Shown here piece by piece: positions 20,768 to 32,485 of a DNA stretch of 64,000 nt. The translations under genes were made by a program, and so were the position numbers. This DNA is from Vitis vinifera (taxonomy: Eukaryota; Streptophyta; Magnoliopsida; Vitales; Vitaceae): assembly GCF_030704535.1 (NCBI RefSeq), contig NC_081821.1, positions 3,611,001 to 3,675,000 on the forward strand. Reading direction: 5' to 3'. The notes under the pieces were generated by a model. It was not told the DNA's origin, did not search any database, and saw only the letters and a program-made list of their open reading frames with translations. Positions within the stretch are counted from its first letter, which is position 1. Each line of letters begins with the position of its first letter.

Positions 20768-23700
20768 ATGCCGATGCTTCTTCTCCATGAGTTCCGCCGA
20801 ATGGGTACCAAGCTCTTTCAATCATTCATCCTACACTCCCCCATCACCTTCTTCTCCATCTTCATCACCAGCTTCTGCGATGATAACCAGCAATATGAGG
20901 AGTGCACAAGTCGTCTGTACGAGTGCGGAGACATGAAAGGCATAGGGTATCCTTTCTGGGGAGATGGTCGACCTCAATTCTGTGGGCAAGGGTTCGAGCT
21001 CAAGTGCCAGGATGATGATTACCCTCTTATAGCTATTGGTTCTTTGGAATTCCGAGTACTCAATATCAGTAATTCCACTTATGCTATGAGAATAGCCCGA
21101 AAGGATTTCTGGGATCAAACTTGTCCTAAAGAATTCCAATCCACGACTCTCAATTACACGTTGTTTGATTATGCTGGTACCGATCGAAACCTCACCTTAT
21201 TTTACGGTTGCCCCGATGAGGTGTTGTCCCAACTCCCGGCTACCTGGAATATTAGTAATAATTTTACAGGCTCAGTTGAAGGTATAAATGATACCACTGT
21301 TTTCTACGCGGATGAAGCGTTTCTGGGGCTTGATCAGCACCTTGCAATCCTAAGGACTTGCAAAATCAACGTCACGCTTCCCGTTCTAGGAGCCGCTATT
21401 GATGAACTCAATGCCAATAGGACAGGGGGCGAAGTTAGTAACGGAGAGGGACTGGAAAAGGCTTTGAATATGGGATTTGATGTGGATTATAGCGTAGTCA
21501 CAGGGTTGTGTGTGCAGTGTAATGCGTCCGGTGGAATATGCGGATCATCCAGCACGTCTCAATTTAGCTGCCTTTGCCGTGATAAATCTTATCCATACTC
21601 GTGTCAAAAATCAGGTATGTTTCCCATCAGATTGCTCTGCATCCATCAAACTGTGAGGCTTGCTAGGGTTCATGGGCTTATGGCAGAATTAATGATTGAG
21701 GACCATAACTTTTGGTCTATCAAAAGCCAGTCCATTTGCTTGTGGGTTTTGGGAGGGTCAGACCCTCTTTCTTGTTCTAGTTTTTAGTGGTAATAAACTA
21801 TTGATTCAAATTCCAATTCAAACATCATCCTAGGAATCCCCCATCTCATCTAGCTAGCTGGAGCCTGGAGACAAATTTTATCTTACCAAATCTTCCCATA
21901 CAATTGGAATGAAGATTATTCCGTGCCATATGCCTCCTACTATTCCTGTTCAATAAGTCCATCTGCAACTTTTCTTTGATTAATTCTTGCCAAGGCCATC
22001 AGTGAACTTATGGCTAGTAAACCTTCAACTCTCGTGTGAATTCAGTGAATAAATCTAGCCATGAAGCTGGCAGGCAGGCTTATTGATAAGTGTGTAAATG
22101 TCCCAAACTATAAGAGTTGGAAATGAAGACTAGATCAAAGCTTTCTAGTCATCTTATCTGAATTTAAAAAGAAAAGAAAAGAAAAACTAAAAGCAAAACA
22201 AAAAGAGGTGAGTGATGAGGAAAATAACATGTTCTATTTAACATTTTTTTCTTATTACCATTTCTTTAAGTAATTAAAAGTTCATTTGATAGATGAAATG
22301 GATGAAATAGGTGTCCGATCCACCTGGATAACACAGGTGTTTGTGTTATTGAGAACATGAAGGTTCGAGTCACAACCAACACGAACCTTCTTTGTTTGTA
22401 ATAGGGAATCTTTTTATTATTCTTCCACCATTGAGGGTAGGTCGCATGTCCCAATCTTCAGTCATGAATTGGAGCCATTTCCTATATAGAGATTTTTTTA
22501 GTGACATAGCAATAGTATTTTAAGAAAATATCTTTAACTATTTTTATAGAAAAAGTATATATTTAGTAAAATTTAGAAAATATTTTTAAAATTTTAAAAA
22601 AAAAATCACTTATAACATTGAAAAATCACTTATAGTAGTGAAAAATTATTTATAGTATTAAAAAATTATTTATAATATTTAAAAAAAAACACTTAGGAGA
22701 TAATTCTCTTATAAACACTTTTACTAAAAATATTGTGAGTAAAAATATTGTTAAACACATTATAACACTTTAATATATCATTCTTAATAAAGATCTTTTG
22801 GGTTTATAAATATCTCAACTAGTCATCTCGTCTAATTAATTTTTCAACTAATTAATTATCACCTAACATTGTCACACATAGGTTTCATTGAATTATCGTT
22901 CATATAATGTTAAATACATTCAAAGACAACTTGACTCTATTGTCACATATTAATAATATATGACTATTTTGGTACTTAAATTATACAAATGTATCAAGAA
23001 ATTTCGAAGGAAACTTTGACAAAAATATTGATGAGATGGAAACTAATCAAAACTCATGAAAATATTAAAAAAAATTAAAAAAATGATATAAAAAGAAAAA
23101 TAATATGCATATTGCAGTTGCTTTGTTGAAGATATATAATGCATGATATTTGAAATATTATGTACAATTTGAAAATATATTTAATATTAAAATAATTTAC
23201 TTTGTATTGAAAGATAATTTATGTGATTATTTTTTCTATTTAAAAATATTTATAATTTTATTTACAAATTTATATTTTATAATGAATTAGACTTACGATT
23301 TTTGTATTTTAATAACAAAATAAATGAAATTTGAAAATAAGATAATTAAAATTAATTAATTAATTAAAATTTTATTTTTTTCATAAAAATATTAAATATT
23401 TAAGTATATATGTATATTAAATTTTATTTTATTTTTTGGTATTTTGTTTTTATCACAAGTAAATAGTTGCTCCACGAACAAAGCTCAACCTTGCACATAA
23501 AGGAGTCAGGTTTGGGACTGCATCTATTGTGCCGGTCGACCAACTATATGTTGACTTTCCTTAACATTTTTATCATTGGTTAAACCATTTGTTCATGAAA
23601 TCCCATATTTGTATGGGATAAATTATAAAAATCACATATATTTTTGTCTATTTCTCAATTTAAATGGATATATTACTTCGCTCACATTAAGATATTTTAG

Positions 23701-25059
23701 GAAATTTTCTTTTCACCTTAGTTAAGATTCTCTAATGCATGGATTTTTGTTGCAGAGTCTGCAAACATTCCAAAGACAATCATGATGGGTAATTCTTCAT
23801 TCCTATCTACTTGCTTGTTTATTCCTCTATATATATGTACCAAAAATTCAAAGCAAAGTGTTTGTGTTTCGAGTTATTGTAGTTGCTATATTTTCTAAAT
23901 TGTCTTACCTCCTCTCTTGTTAATTACAGCCGTTGTTGCAGCAGGAGTTGGGACATTATTCGCCAGCATTCTTATAATCTTTTGCTTCAAAAGAAAAATA
24001 TCAAAACATAGACTAATGTTCATTTGGAGAAAGAGATCTGATGCTGATCAAAACATTGAAGAATTTGTTAGGAATTATGGATCTCAAGCTCCTAAGAGGT
24101 ATAGTTATTCAAATGTTAAGAAAATGACTAATGCATTCAAGGATAAATTAGGCCAAGGAGGCTATGGAGGTGTTTACAAAGGAAAGTTAGGTGATGGTCA
24201 TCTTGTCGCAGTCAAAGTCCTCAACACGTCCAAAGGAAATGGAGATGAATTCATTAATGAAGTTGCAAGCATTAGTCGGACTTCTCATGTCAATATTGTC
24301 AGACTTTTGGGCTTTTGTTTTGAGGGTGGCAAAAAAGCTCTTATATATGAATTTATGAGCAATGGGTCTCTTGAAAACTTCTTAGGCAGTGAAAATCCTT
24401 TGAAAGTCAGTAAACACTTGGGATGGGAGAAGTTGTATCAAATTGCAGTTGGGATAGCAAGAGGACTTGAATACTTGCATTGTGGCTGCAGAACAAAGAT
24501 ATTGCATTTTGATGTGAAACCACACAACATCCTTCTAGACCAAGACTTTTCCCCCAAAATCTCTGATTTTGGGCTTGCTAAATTATGCCCACCAAAAGAG
24601 AGTATTATATCAATGTCAGCAGCTAGAGGAACTATTGGGTATGTTGCTCCAGAAGTGTTCTGTAGAAATTTTGGCCAAGTCTCACACAAATCCGACGTCT
24701 ATAGCTATGGAATGATGGTTCTAGAAATGGTTGGAGGAAGACAAAACGTCAATGGCACAGTGGGTCACACCAGCGAGACATATTTTCCGCATTGGATTTA
24801 TAAGCATCTTGAGCAGCAAGAAGATCTGGGACTAGAAGGCATTGAGAACAAAGAGGAAAATGAAATTACAAGGAAGATGATAGTTGTGGGTTTATGGTGC
24901 ATACAAACAAATCCATCACACAGGCCATGCATGAGTAAGGTGATTGAAATGTTGGAAGGAAGCATAGAAGCCTTACAGATCCCACCAAAGCCTTTCTTAT
25001 CTTCTCCTCCAAGGTTTCCGATAGATTCTTCATCCTTCAAATCAACACTATCACAATAA
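20768..25059 (+). CDS. LRK10L2-type receptor-like kinase, gene F (complete, 3 exons)
   Basis: Predicted exons are 20,768-21,614, 23,756-23,788 and 23,930-25,059 (2,010 nt, 669 residues). Splice signals are TCAG|GTATGT...TTGCAG and ATGG|GTAATT...TTACAG, all in phase 1. Order: signal peptide; GUB_WAK_bind (CTSRLYECGDMKGIGYPFWG); WAK_assoc (CVQCNASGGICGSS, CLCRDKSYPYSC); 11-residue mini-exon (around ANIPKTIMM); transmembrane VVAAGVGTLFASILIIFCF (about 295-313); kinase with GQGGYGG, VAVKV (Lys about 389), HFDVKPHNILL (about 486), DFGLAK (about 506), APE (about 533). HFD in place of HRD makes it a non-RD kinase, a class frequent in immune receptors. Plasma membrane Ser/Thr kinase by family. Start uncertain between 20,768 and 20,774. 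It owns the only kinase exon of this type in the window. Confidence 0.9.
21615..23755 (+). other. Intron 1 of gene F, with inverted-repeat breakpoint
   Basis: A 2,141-nt intron. Up to about 22,120 it pairs with the right arm (about 31,890-32,574). After that it is unique, AT-rich DNA. At 22,305-22,470 a segment has a GGTTCGAGTC box like a polymerase III B box. No other exon is recognised. Confidence 0.7.
23756..23788 (+). other. 33-nt mini-exon of gene F
   Basis: Bounded by TTGCAG and GGTAATTC; encodes the juxtamembrane SANIPKTIMM. The LRK10L1-type gene has a mini-exon of the same length (27,591-27,623) in the same phase. Any upstream + strand exon ending in phase 1 could join it without breaking the frame. 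Confidence 0.85.
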
Positions 25060-26191
25060 TATGTTCCTACATTTATATGTACTCATTGTTTTATCCATCA
25101 GACAAATTAGTACGTAAAATTATTCTACGTGAAGACTTCTAGATGATAATCAAATTTCAACATTATGCGATTTGTTGTACTAGAATACTAAACTTTCAGA
25201 GAGTTTAGATATCACCCATTTGTCTTCCACTTAAATATGTCACTCTTGACAAGGTAGATACACAACTTTTTCCTTTTTCCTGTTTTTTTCCCTTTTTCCA
25301 ACATATATGTATTATGTTTGACTAAATATATGTCTAAATACAATTATAAAGGACCCAGAAATTTAGAAATTGAGTAGCTACTAATAAGGCTACTCAATTG
25401 GTAGAATGCATTTTGAGGAAGAAGGGAATAGGTCATGAAGATCAAAAGAAAAAATTAGGGTATCCAACACCACAAATTAAAGGGCATTGCTCTGTTTTTC
25501 CAAATGGAACAAAAGTCAGCCAAATTAGTAGCCGACAACTATGTTTGTCTAATTACTTCCTCATTCACAAAGATAACATTATATACTAATAACCAAGTAA
25601 TTTGGCCTTTACAAGTTTTTCCCAATTCTAATTGAAACTTGACTTCTGCAAAGATTTGAGTTTACAGAGTGTGTTTTGAGGGAGTGGGTGAGATTTGGGT
25701 GGCTCCAGATTTTGATCCTTATGTGTAATGGTACTGTCTGGAATTTTTATTTTTTTAAGAGAAGGAAAAGGGTATATAGCGGCTATAGAGATTGGGATCA
25801 AACAGTCATCATCCTTGTATTCCATTTGCCTTTACAGGAAACTGAAGCTTCAGTGGAACAGGTCTTCTGTCTTTATACATATACCTAGGAAGGCATCTTA
25901 GCGGAACACATTGCCAATGTAGAATCAAAATAGTAATGCAAAACAAATATTGAACATCATTCTTAATTAGTAGAAGGCAAATACCAATAAAAAAATTTCA
26001 CTACCCTAACGAAGAACTTTGGTTTACCAATGATGACTCCTACTTAACATTTACATCTCATTCAAGACATCAAAATTGAGTAGATGAGAAGAAAATGGCA
26101 TTACCACCCTTTTTTTTCTCTTTTTTCTAGTATATGATCATCATTCTTATTGCCATGTGCTTTGAGAATTCAGTGAGCCCAGAAGGAAAAG
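25060..26191. other. Intergenic between convergent kinase genes
   Basis: It holds the 3' ends of both kinase genes, which face each other tail to tail. No further gene or repeat is recognised. Confidence 0.6.
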
Positions 26192-29100
26192 TCAGCTGCT
26201 GCCATTAGTAGTTGAGGGCCAACTAGTCCAATTTGTAGTCACAGAATCCGGTGAAGCTGGTGGTTGCTTACTCTTCAACAACCCAACACTGTCTGCTGGA
26301 ATCTCCACCTCCTCTGTCTTTACTATATTGCAACCCTCACTCTCAATGCCCATTAGAACCTCAAGCACTTCATCCATAGCAGGTCTCATTTCCTTCTCAT
26401 TTTGCAAACACTGAAATGCCAACTCTGCCACTGCCATTATCATCCTCCTTATGTTCTGGTCTGAATCAAACCCAAGGGAACGGTCAACAAGTTCATGCAA
26501 TGCATGGTTTTGGATCTTGTTGATAGCCATGTTAGACAAGTTAATCTCATGCCGGTGCCTAGTGATATCAACAGCAGGCATGGATGATATAAGCTCAATC
26601 AGGACCACCCCAAAGCTATAGACGTCACTCTTGCTTGTAAGCTGGTAGCATTGGTGATAATCGGGATCAACATATCCAGGAGTTCCTTGTGGAGCAGTTG
26701 AAACATGGGTAACATCTGTCGGGAAGAGACGGGACAGCCCAAAATCTGCAACTTTCACAGAGAAGTTGCTGTCAAGGAGAATATTGTTGGTTTTGACATC
26801 ACGGTGGATGATATCAGAAGCATGGAGATATTTCAATGCACTTGCAGTCTCTATGGCAATTTTCATTCGAGTTGGCCATGTGAGTGATCCAGGTTTAGCT
26901 TGTTCACCGTGAAGATGATCAGCAACAGTACCGTTAGGAACGTATTCATATACAAGGAGGAGCTCTCTGCTGTGGCGAGAGGTGCACCCATATAGGGAGA
27001 CTAGGTTTCGGTGGCGCAAAAGTTGGAGGATCTCAACTTCATTCATGAACTGCTCAACCCTCTTGTAATTGTTTTCATATAAGCGCTTCACAGCAACAAC
27101 ACGACCATCACGGAGTTTGCCTGATAAGATCATACCAGAACACAGGAATATTCCATTAAATGGTGCAAATAGGCAAATTCCAACTACAAGAGAGTAACTC
27201 CTCTTACCATGATATACGGTGCCAAAGCCTCCATCTCCTAGTTCTTTGCTGGAATCAAAATTGTTAGTGGCTTCTTCAAGTTCTTCGTAAGTGAATATAT
27301 GGACTCCGTGTAAGCTGCCCTGGCTCTCAAAAATTGTCTTCGAAGAGGGATCAGAAGAGATATTTCGAGAGAACAAAGGTGGAGGATAGCGCTTCTTGTA
27401 GCGGCGTAGATACATGAGGAAAAAAATGCTTGAAATAAGGAGAGTACCTAATCCAGCACAAACACCTGAAGAGGGGAAATAAACAGGGAGGCATAAAAGC
27501 AGTGTGAGGATTGGACCGGGAAGAAATCTCGCTGTATCTGGTCAAGTAATTAAGTTGACAAAAGAAATTTCCAATTTGGGGGCATATTACCTATAATAAC
27601 CTTCCTGTGATAGTTTAGTCCCTCTGTGATAGCAATAACGAAATACAAAAGAAGTGTTAGTTTAATCATTGATAACTAATCACATACCAATATACACATT
27701 AATGACAAGCTTTATGAACATTGTATCCTCGTACACAACCAATAGGACCTGCAGTTCCAAATTTTCTATATGTTTCACTTTCACATTTTCATGTTCTTGG
27801 TATTCCACTTATCCATTAAAGGGTTTAGGAAGGGGGGAAAAAGCTGAGCTATGTTGATTGAAGACAAGATTGTAGGAGAATGAAACAAAGCCATAAAATC
27901 ATCATATTTACGATTTTGATTACGGATGTTTGGGGTAGCCATGTTAGGGTTCTCGCCCATACTAAAACCTGAAAGGATGCTGTGGTGATTGGTCCACACG
28001 ATGTATCCAGGACTTTACATGAAGAGATGTTAATTAGCATTGAGGGTGTTTCTCTAAGAGGAAGAAAGTGGGGATGCCTAGAGTCTAGAAACATTTACAG
28101 AGGATAGAAAAGCTGGAATAGTAGCAATTTTCAACATCCAATTGGCATGATCTGTGGTTCCATTTTGCCTCATAGCTTGACTGTTGAATCAATACATGTG
28201 CCAAGGCGAAAACATTCATGCAAATTTATATTAAATTAACTTGCCCTTAAAAGAAAAAAATGCAGCAGAAAAATATCTAATCGTCCATGAAAAGGAGTCC
28301 ACAGAGAACTAAATATGTTTCTTCTTGTGATGGTAAGGCCTAAGGTTTACCAGAACTCCTTTCAAGCTTATATAATCATTAACTCTCTTAGAAGTTCCTC
28401 CCAAGGCACACATTTGACTTGGGTGAAAGCAAATAGGCTTATGTATTGCTGATCCCAATCATGTCATCTCCAAGACCAGACTAAAAAGAGAAAAGGAGAA
28501 AAAAAACACAAAAACAAAAACATGACCTTTGATTAACTGGATTGTCTCCTAATGGTAGCAGAAAGGATGTGAATGAAACCTTGGATATAACCAAAACCTA
28601 AACATGTTGAGAAAGCAGCAACTTTTCCTTGCTCTCTCAGCAATCATTGTACAAAATGGCCTAAAAGAAATCAAAGAAAAACCAACACAAAACTGCAAAG
28701 AACATCTTGCTTTCTAGGGGTTTTAAATAATTTAGGACCAGAATTCAAATCATCTAACAATGAAACAATTAAATGATGATTGAAACAGATAGTATCAGAT
28801 AGAATTACCATCATGGCAAGTTCTGAGATGTGGGCGATCCTGGCAAAAACAGATGAATTCATTGTTTTCAAATCCACAACGCCCACCACTTCTCTCACAA
28901 GAGCTACAATTATTTGCAGTCCAACTCAAAACAAACCCCTCCCTCAAAATCTCTGTGAAATTCCAGTTTAACAAATTTCCAAAACCCTCTTCACCATCAA
29001 TATCGACAGGCACATTAACCATAGATTGGCATGACTCTGTAGAAAAATTCATGTACTCCAAAGCTTCCTCATGAAAGCTAGCAAAGGAGTGAAGAGTAGC

Positions 29101-29664
29101 ATTGCTCATGCAATCAATTGGAATTGTTAAGGTCTCAACAGGAACAGAAGTGCAGTTGTAGAACAACAAGAGATCATAATGAGAAGGACTGTAATTGAAT
29201 GGAGTCCTATCAAGACTAAAGTTATGCAGAGGAGTTGGGCATGAATCACCATCATAGACAGCAGAATTAGACATGAGAAACGAGTGGTTGGTGTAAAAGA
29301 TCTCTCTAATGACATAATAATCATCAGAAATAGTGAGCACTGGTTTTTCATCATTGCAAGTGATTGAGAAATTTGGGAAACCACAATAGGATTCTTGTTC
29401 TTTAGGAATCCAAAAGGGGTAGCTTACATTTGGACCTGTCCCACAATTGTGAGGCTTGCAGGCCTCAAACTTTGGATCAGCAGATAGGGTTTCAATAACA
29501 AAGCTGGTGAAGATGATAATGACTACAATTATACAGAAGGTACTTTTCCATATGAAGATGTTCTGGGCATCCATTTGAAGAGGAATGGAGAGAGAGAACA
29601 GAGGAAAACAGAGAAGATGAAGAAAAGTGGGGAGTTGGAGGGGAGCATTTGAAGACAATTTCAA
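26192..29664 (-). CDS. LRK10L1: LRK10L1-type receptor-like kinase (complete, 4 exons)
   Basis: Predicted exons on the minus strand are 29,664-28,809, 27,623-27,591, 27,465-27,208 and 27,120-26,192 (2,076 nt, 691 residues), all GT-AG. Order: leader (an alternative start at MDAQNIF is possible); GUB_WAK_bind (CKPHNCGTGPNVSYPFWIPK, YCGFPNFSITC); WAK_assoc (LREGFVLSW, CSSCERSGGRCGF, CFCQDRPH); mini-exon EGLNYHRKVII; transmembrane GVCAGLGTLLISSIFFLMYL; FTYEELEEATNNF; kinase with GDGGFGTVYHG, VAVKRL, HRDVKTNNILL, DFGLSR, TPGYVDPDY. It is an RD kinase, resembling Arabidopsis At1g18390 as far as I can recall. The 87-nt intron 27,207-27,121 has no stop and a length divisible by three. Located in the spacer of the inverted repeat. 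Confidence 0.92.
27121..27207 (-). other. In-frame 87-nt intron inside the kinase coding sequence
   Basis: Donor CATG|GTAAGAGG and acceptor TTATCAG|GCAAAC. It has 87 nt, exactly 29 codons, and no stop. Retained, it would insert a hydrophobic segment (VVGICLFAPF, then FLCSGMIL) between the glycine loop and the ATP-binding Lys. Confidence 0.85.
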
Positions 29665-31890
29665 TGGAGTTGGCTTGGCTTCTTGTATCTTTGTCTTTTA
29701 AGTCATTAGTCTTACCCCTGTTTTGTTTTGGCTTATAATTGTTGTTTGAAAAGGCTTGCTTGGCGTGGGGAACCCAACTTGTGCTTCAAGTAAATATCAA
29801 CTTTGATTCTCCCCTCCCTTAGGGTTGAAAAATTCATGAACACATAAAATATAACCTTTAAATTAAAAAAAAATATAAGTAAATAAATAAATAACAATGA
29901 TGTTGACCCATTCACTACCTAACAAAATTTCAGAAATAGAACTTTATAAGACCTGTAATAAATGTCAAACTTCAACCAAAAAGTTGGTAATGGGTCCTGA
30001 ATCTGCAATTTGGACAACCACTAGTTTTTTTGGCACAGGAACTCAGCAAACTCATAACTACAAATGAAGACACCATCACCGCCAAGTAAAAATGACATCA
30101 TAAGGTAGATAACAACTAAAGTAGACAAAAGTATGACAATTTGGAGAACGTATCTGCTAGATGAAAGACTAGTATACCCATGGTGTATCCCCTGGAAAGC
30201 ATACTATGAAGGGACATCTTTGGAATGTAAAATTGAGTGATGATGGCATGATTAAGTGGATGACCTTCTGAGTGGGGGTGGTTGGTTGGAAGAAAGTGTG
30301 GAAAGACAGAGAACTTTTTCCCCTCTTTCCACATGCCAGGAAAGTAAACCAAAAGAAAATTGCATTGATGACTCCAAGCCGACGGAGACACACACAAGGG
30401 ACTCAAAATTTTATGACCACAGTGACCATAACACCCTTCATCAAACCATACATGACAAAACAAGGTTCATTCTCAAATCCATCTCTCAGAAAACAACAAG
30501 TTACATATGGGGTTATTCTTAATTCTTAGTTAACGACAGATAGACAAGAATATATGGTTGGTGTATGAAGCGATAATTGGGAAACCTTGACCATGAATGA
30601 CCGGATTATTGCGCCGATTAAGGAGTCAAAGCTGTGTATCACAAGATGAGAATGATTTTTGAATGGCGATGTTCGTTATATGTCTACTAATAGAGGTTAT
30701 AAAGTTTGAGGTTTTATTCAAGCAAGTTCACATGATGAAGTTGCTTAAGTTGAAATTCACCTAAATACAAGCAAGCCCTTGACATCATTGAGCCAATTGA
30801 GTTGACTCCTTCTAACCAAACCATTTCTACAAATCATAGAGAGTACATAGCAATGGGGAGGAGACCTCTATCAATCACAGTTTTGGGTTGGCCTACCCTT
30901 GGCCCAGGATGAAGTTGGAGTGAGCTTGAAGCACAAGCTTTTAGCCCAAGTTGTTCTGGGTAAAGTATAGGAACAGTTCAAATCTATGGGGAGGCTGATC
31001 AATTTGATTAAAAGGAAAGTTATTTGACAATACAAAAAAATCATATAAAGAATTACATGAAAAATATAAATAAACAGTATGCATGATAAATAATTAGCTA
31101 AACAATACTAATAGATTGGATTCATGCACTCCCAAACCCGATGCAAGATTGACCTATTCGCAATCATGTCCAACTTGGACCTGGATCTAACTCGAAACCA
31201 TGATGCTGTATATATCAGAAATGGATATTATTATATTTTGTGATGTAAATCATTTTTTAACTTGAACTTATCTAGATTCACGAAATCTCGACTCAATTCA
31301 TTTACTTTGGCCCAGTTGACAAGTCTGCAGAGAAAATTGACGGTTCTACCAATAAAATACAGTCAAGGAAAAGCTCTGGAGGCCTTATTTTAAATAGGGT
31401 AGTCATATCTGGAAAACATGGTGTTTGGTTTCGAGGAAAATGTTGGGAAGTAATCATACCTCACCAAAGCACAAAGAGAACAGAAAAAGTGTAATTATGC
31501 TTAGGACATGCCTAGGAAACTCATGTTACCTTGGGCCATTTAAGGGGTAACAAGTTGAAGGTTCCTCATCTAGTTTGGGTGGTTGACATGGTCAATGTCA
31601 ACCATGGAACCACCAGCTTGACAGGCACCCCTTCTGGGGCCTACCTTGGAGTCAAAAGTCAAGCAGATATGAGCATCATGACCATTCATCAAGTTTGACT
31701 TTATCATTACAGTCAAAGAAGGGATGTACATGGGGACCATTTAATGTGGATGAATAAACCTTCCGACTGAAAAAATAAATTTCAAGCCAAGAAGCAGAAA
31801 CATCCCAGAAATTAGCCTAAAGGACCTGAGTACGAATTTCAGGGTAGATCAGCCTGCCTCAGCAGGCCTTAGCTTATAAAGGCTCCTAAA
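29665..31890 (-). other. Promoter-side intergenic of the LRK10L1-type gene
   Basis: No gene is seen. Short open frames near 30,270-30,520 on both strands have no recognisable content. It contains an inverted pair of W-boxes at 31,581-31,603. The inner edge of the right repeat arm starts at about 31,890. Confidence 0.6.
31581..31603. promoter_or_regulatory. Inverted W-box pair
   Basis: GGTTGACAT, five bases, then ATGTCAACC. This is a perfect 9-nt inverted repeat with a TTGAC core on each strand. It lies 1.9 kb upstream of the LRK10L1-type start and downstream of the orphan exon F'. Confidence 0.5.
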
Positions 31891-32485
31891 TTTCAAAGTT
31901 TGAGACATCTACACCTTTATTAATAAGCCTGCCTACTGGCTCCATAGCAAATTCTAGATTTATTCATTGAATTCATACAACAGTAGAAGGTTTATTAGCC
32001 ACAGGTTCACTATTGACCTTGTCAAGACTTCATCAAACCGCCACATTGCCAAAGAAATTCTAGAGCTAGACTTATTGAACCCAAAAAGTTGTTCAATGAT
32101 CAGATGTGTTTTCCGGATGTACTGCTCTTTTTTTTTTTGTTCCCAGGGTGAAAAGAGAGGTTTCATAATGGAAAAGTAGGAAGCCTATGGCACGGAAAAA
32201 TCTTCATTCCAATAATATAAGAAGATCTGGTAAGATAAAATTGTCTCCAGCTAGCTAGACAGGTTAATCAAGGGGGAGATTTTAAATTTGGATGCATAAT
32301 CCAGTGAGATTCAATAGTGGTCCATCCAAAATTGAGATGGGTGATTCCTGAGATAACATTTGAATTGGAATTTGTACCAATACTTCATGACCACTGAAAA
32401 TTAGAACAAGGAACAGGGACAACGGTTCTGACCCTCCCAAAACCCACGAGCAACGAGGTTAGCTTTTGATAGACCAAAAGTTATG

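Larger units (their letters stand above)
8395..22120 (+). repeat. Left arm of a large inverted repeat
   Basis: Exons A, B, C, D, E and F occur here in the order and orientation mirrored by A', B', C', D', E' and F' on the right. The outer edge matches at TTTTATATTCTGTCATTTTC (8,404 left, about 46,725 right). The inner edge matches to about 22,115, at AGGCAGGCTTATT...TGTCCCAAACT. Intergenic DNA is also largely paired. Differences include the missing G exon, unrelated DNA at about 18.9-20.5 kb, and indels. Confidence 0.9.

Noticed and set aside
22300-22480. Possible tRNA gene, because of the GGTTCGAGTC box
   Set aside because: No acceptor stem or cloverleaf could be drawn around it.
30256-30529. 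Overlapping open frames on both strands upstream of the LRK10L1-type gene
   Set aside because: No recognisable motif, no splice support, short and in several frames at once.
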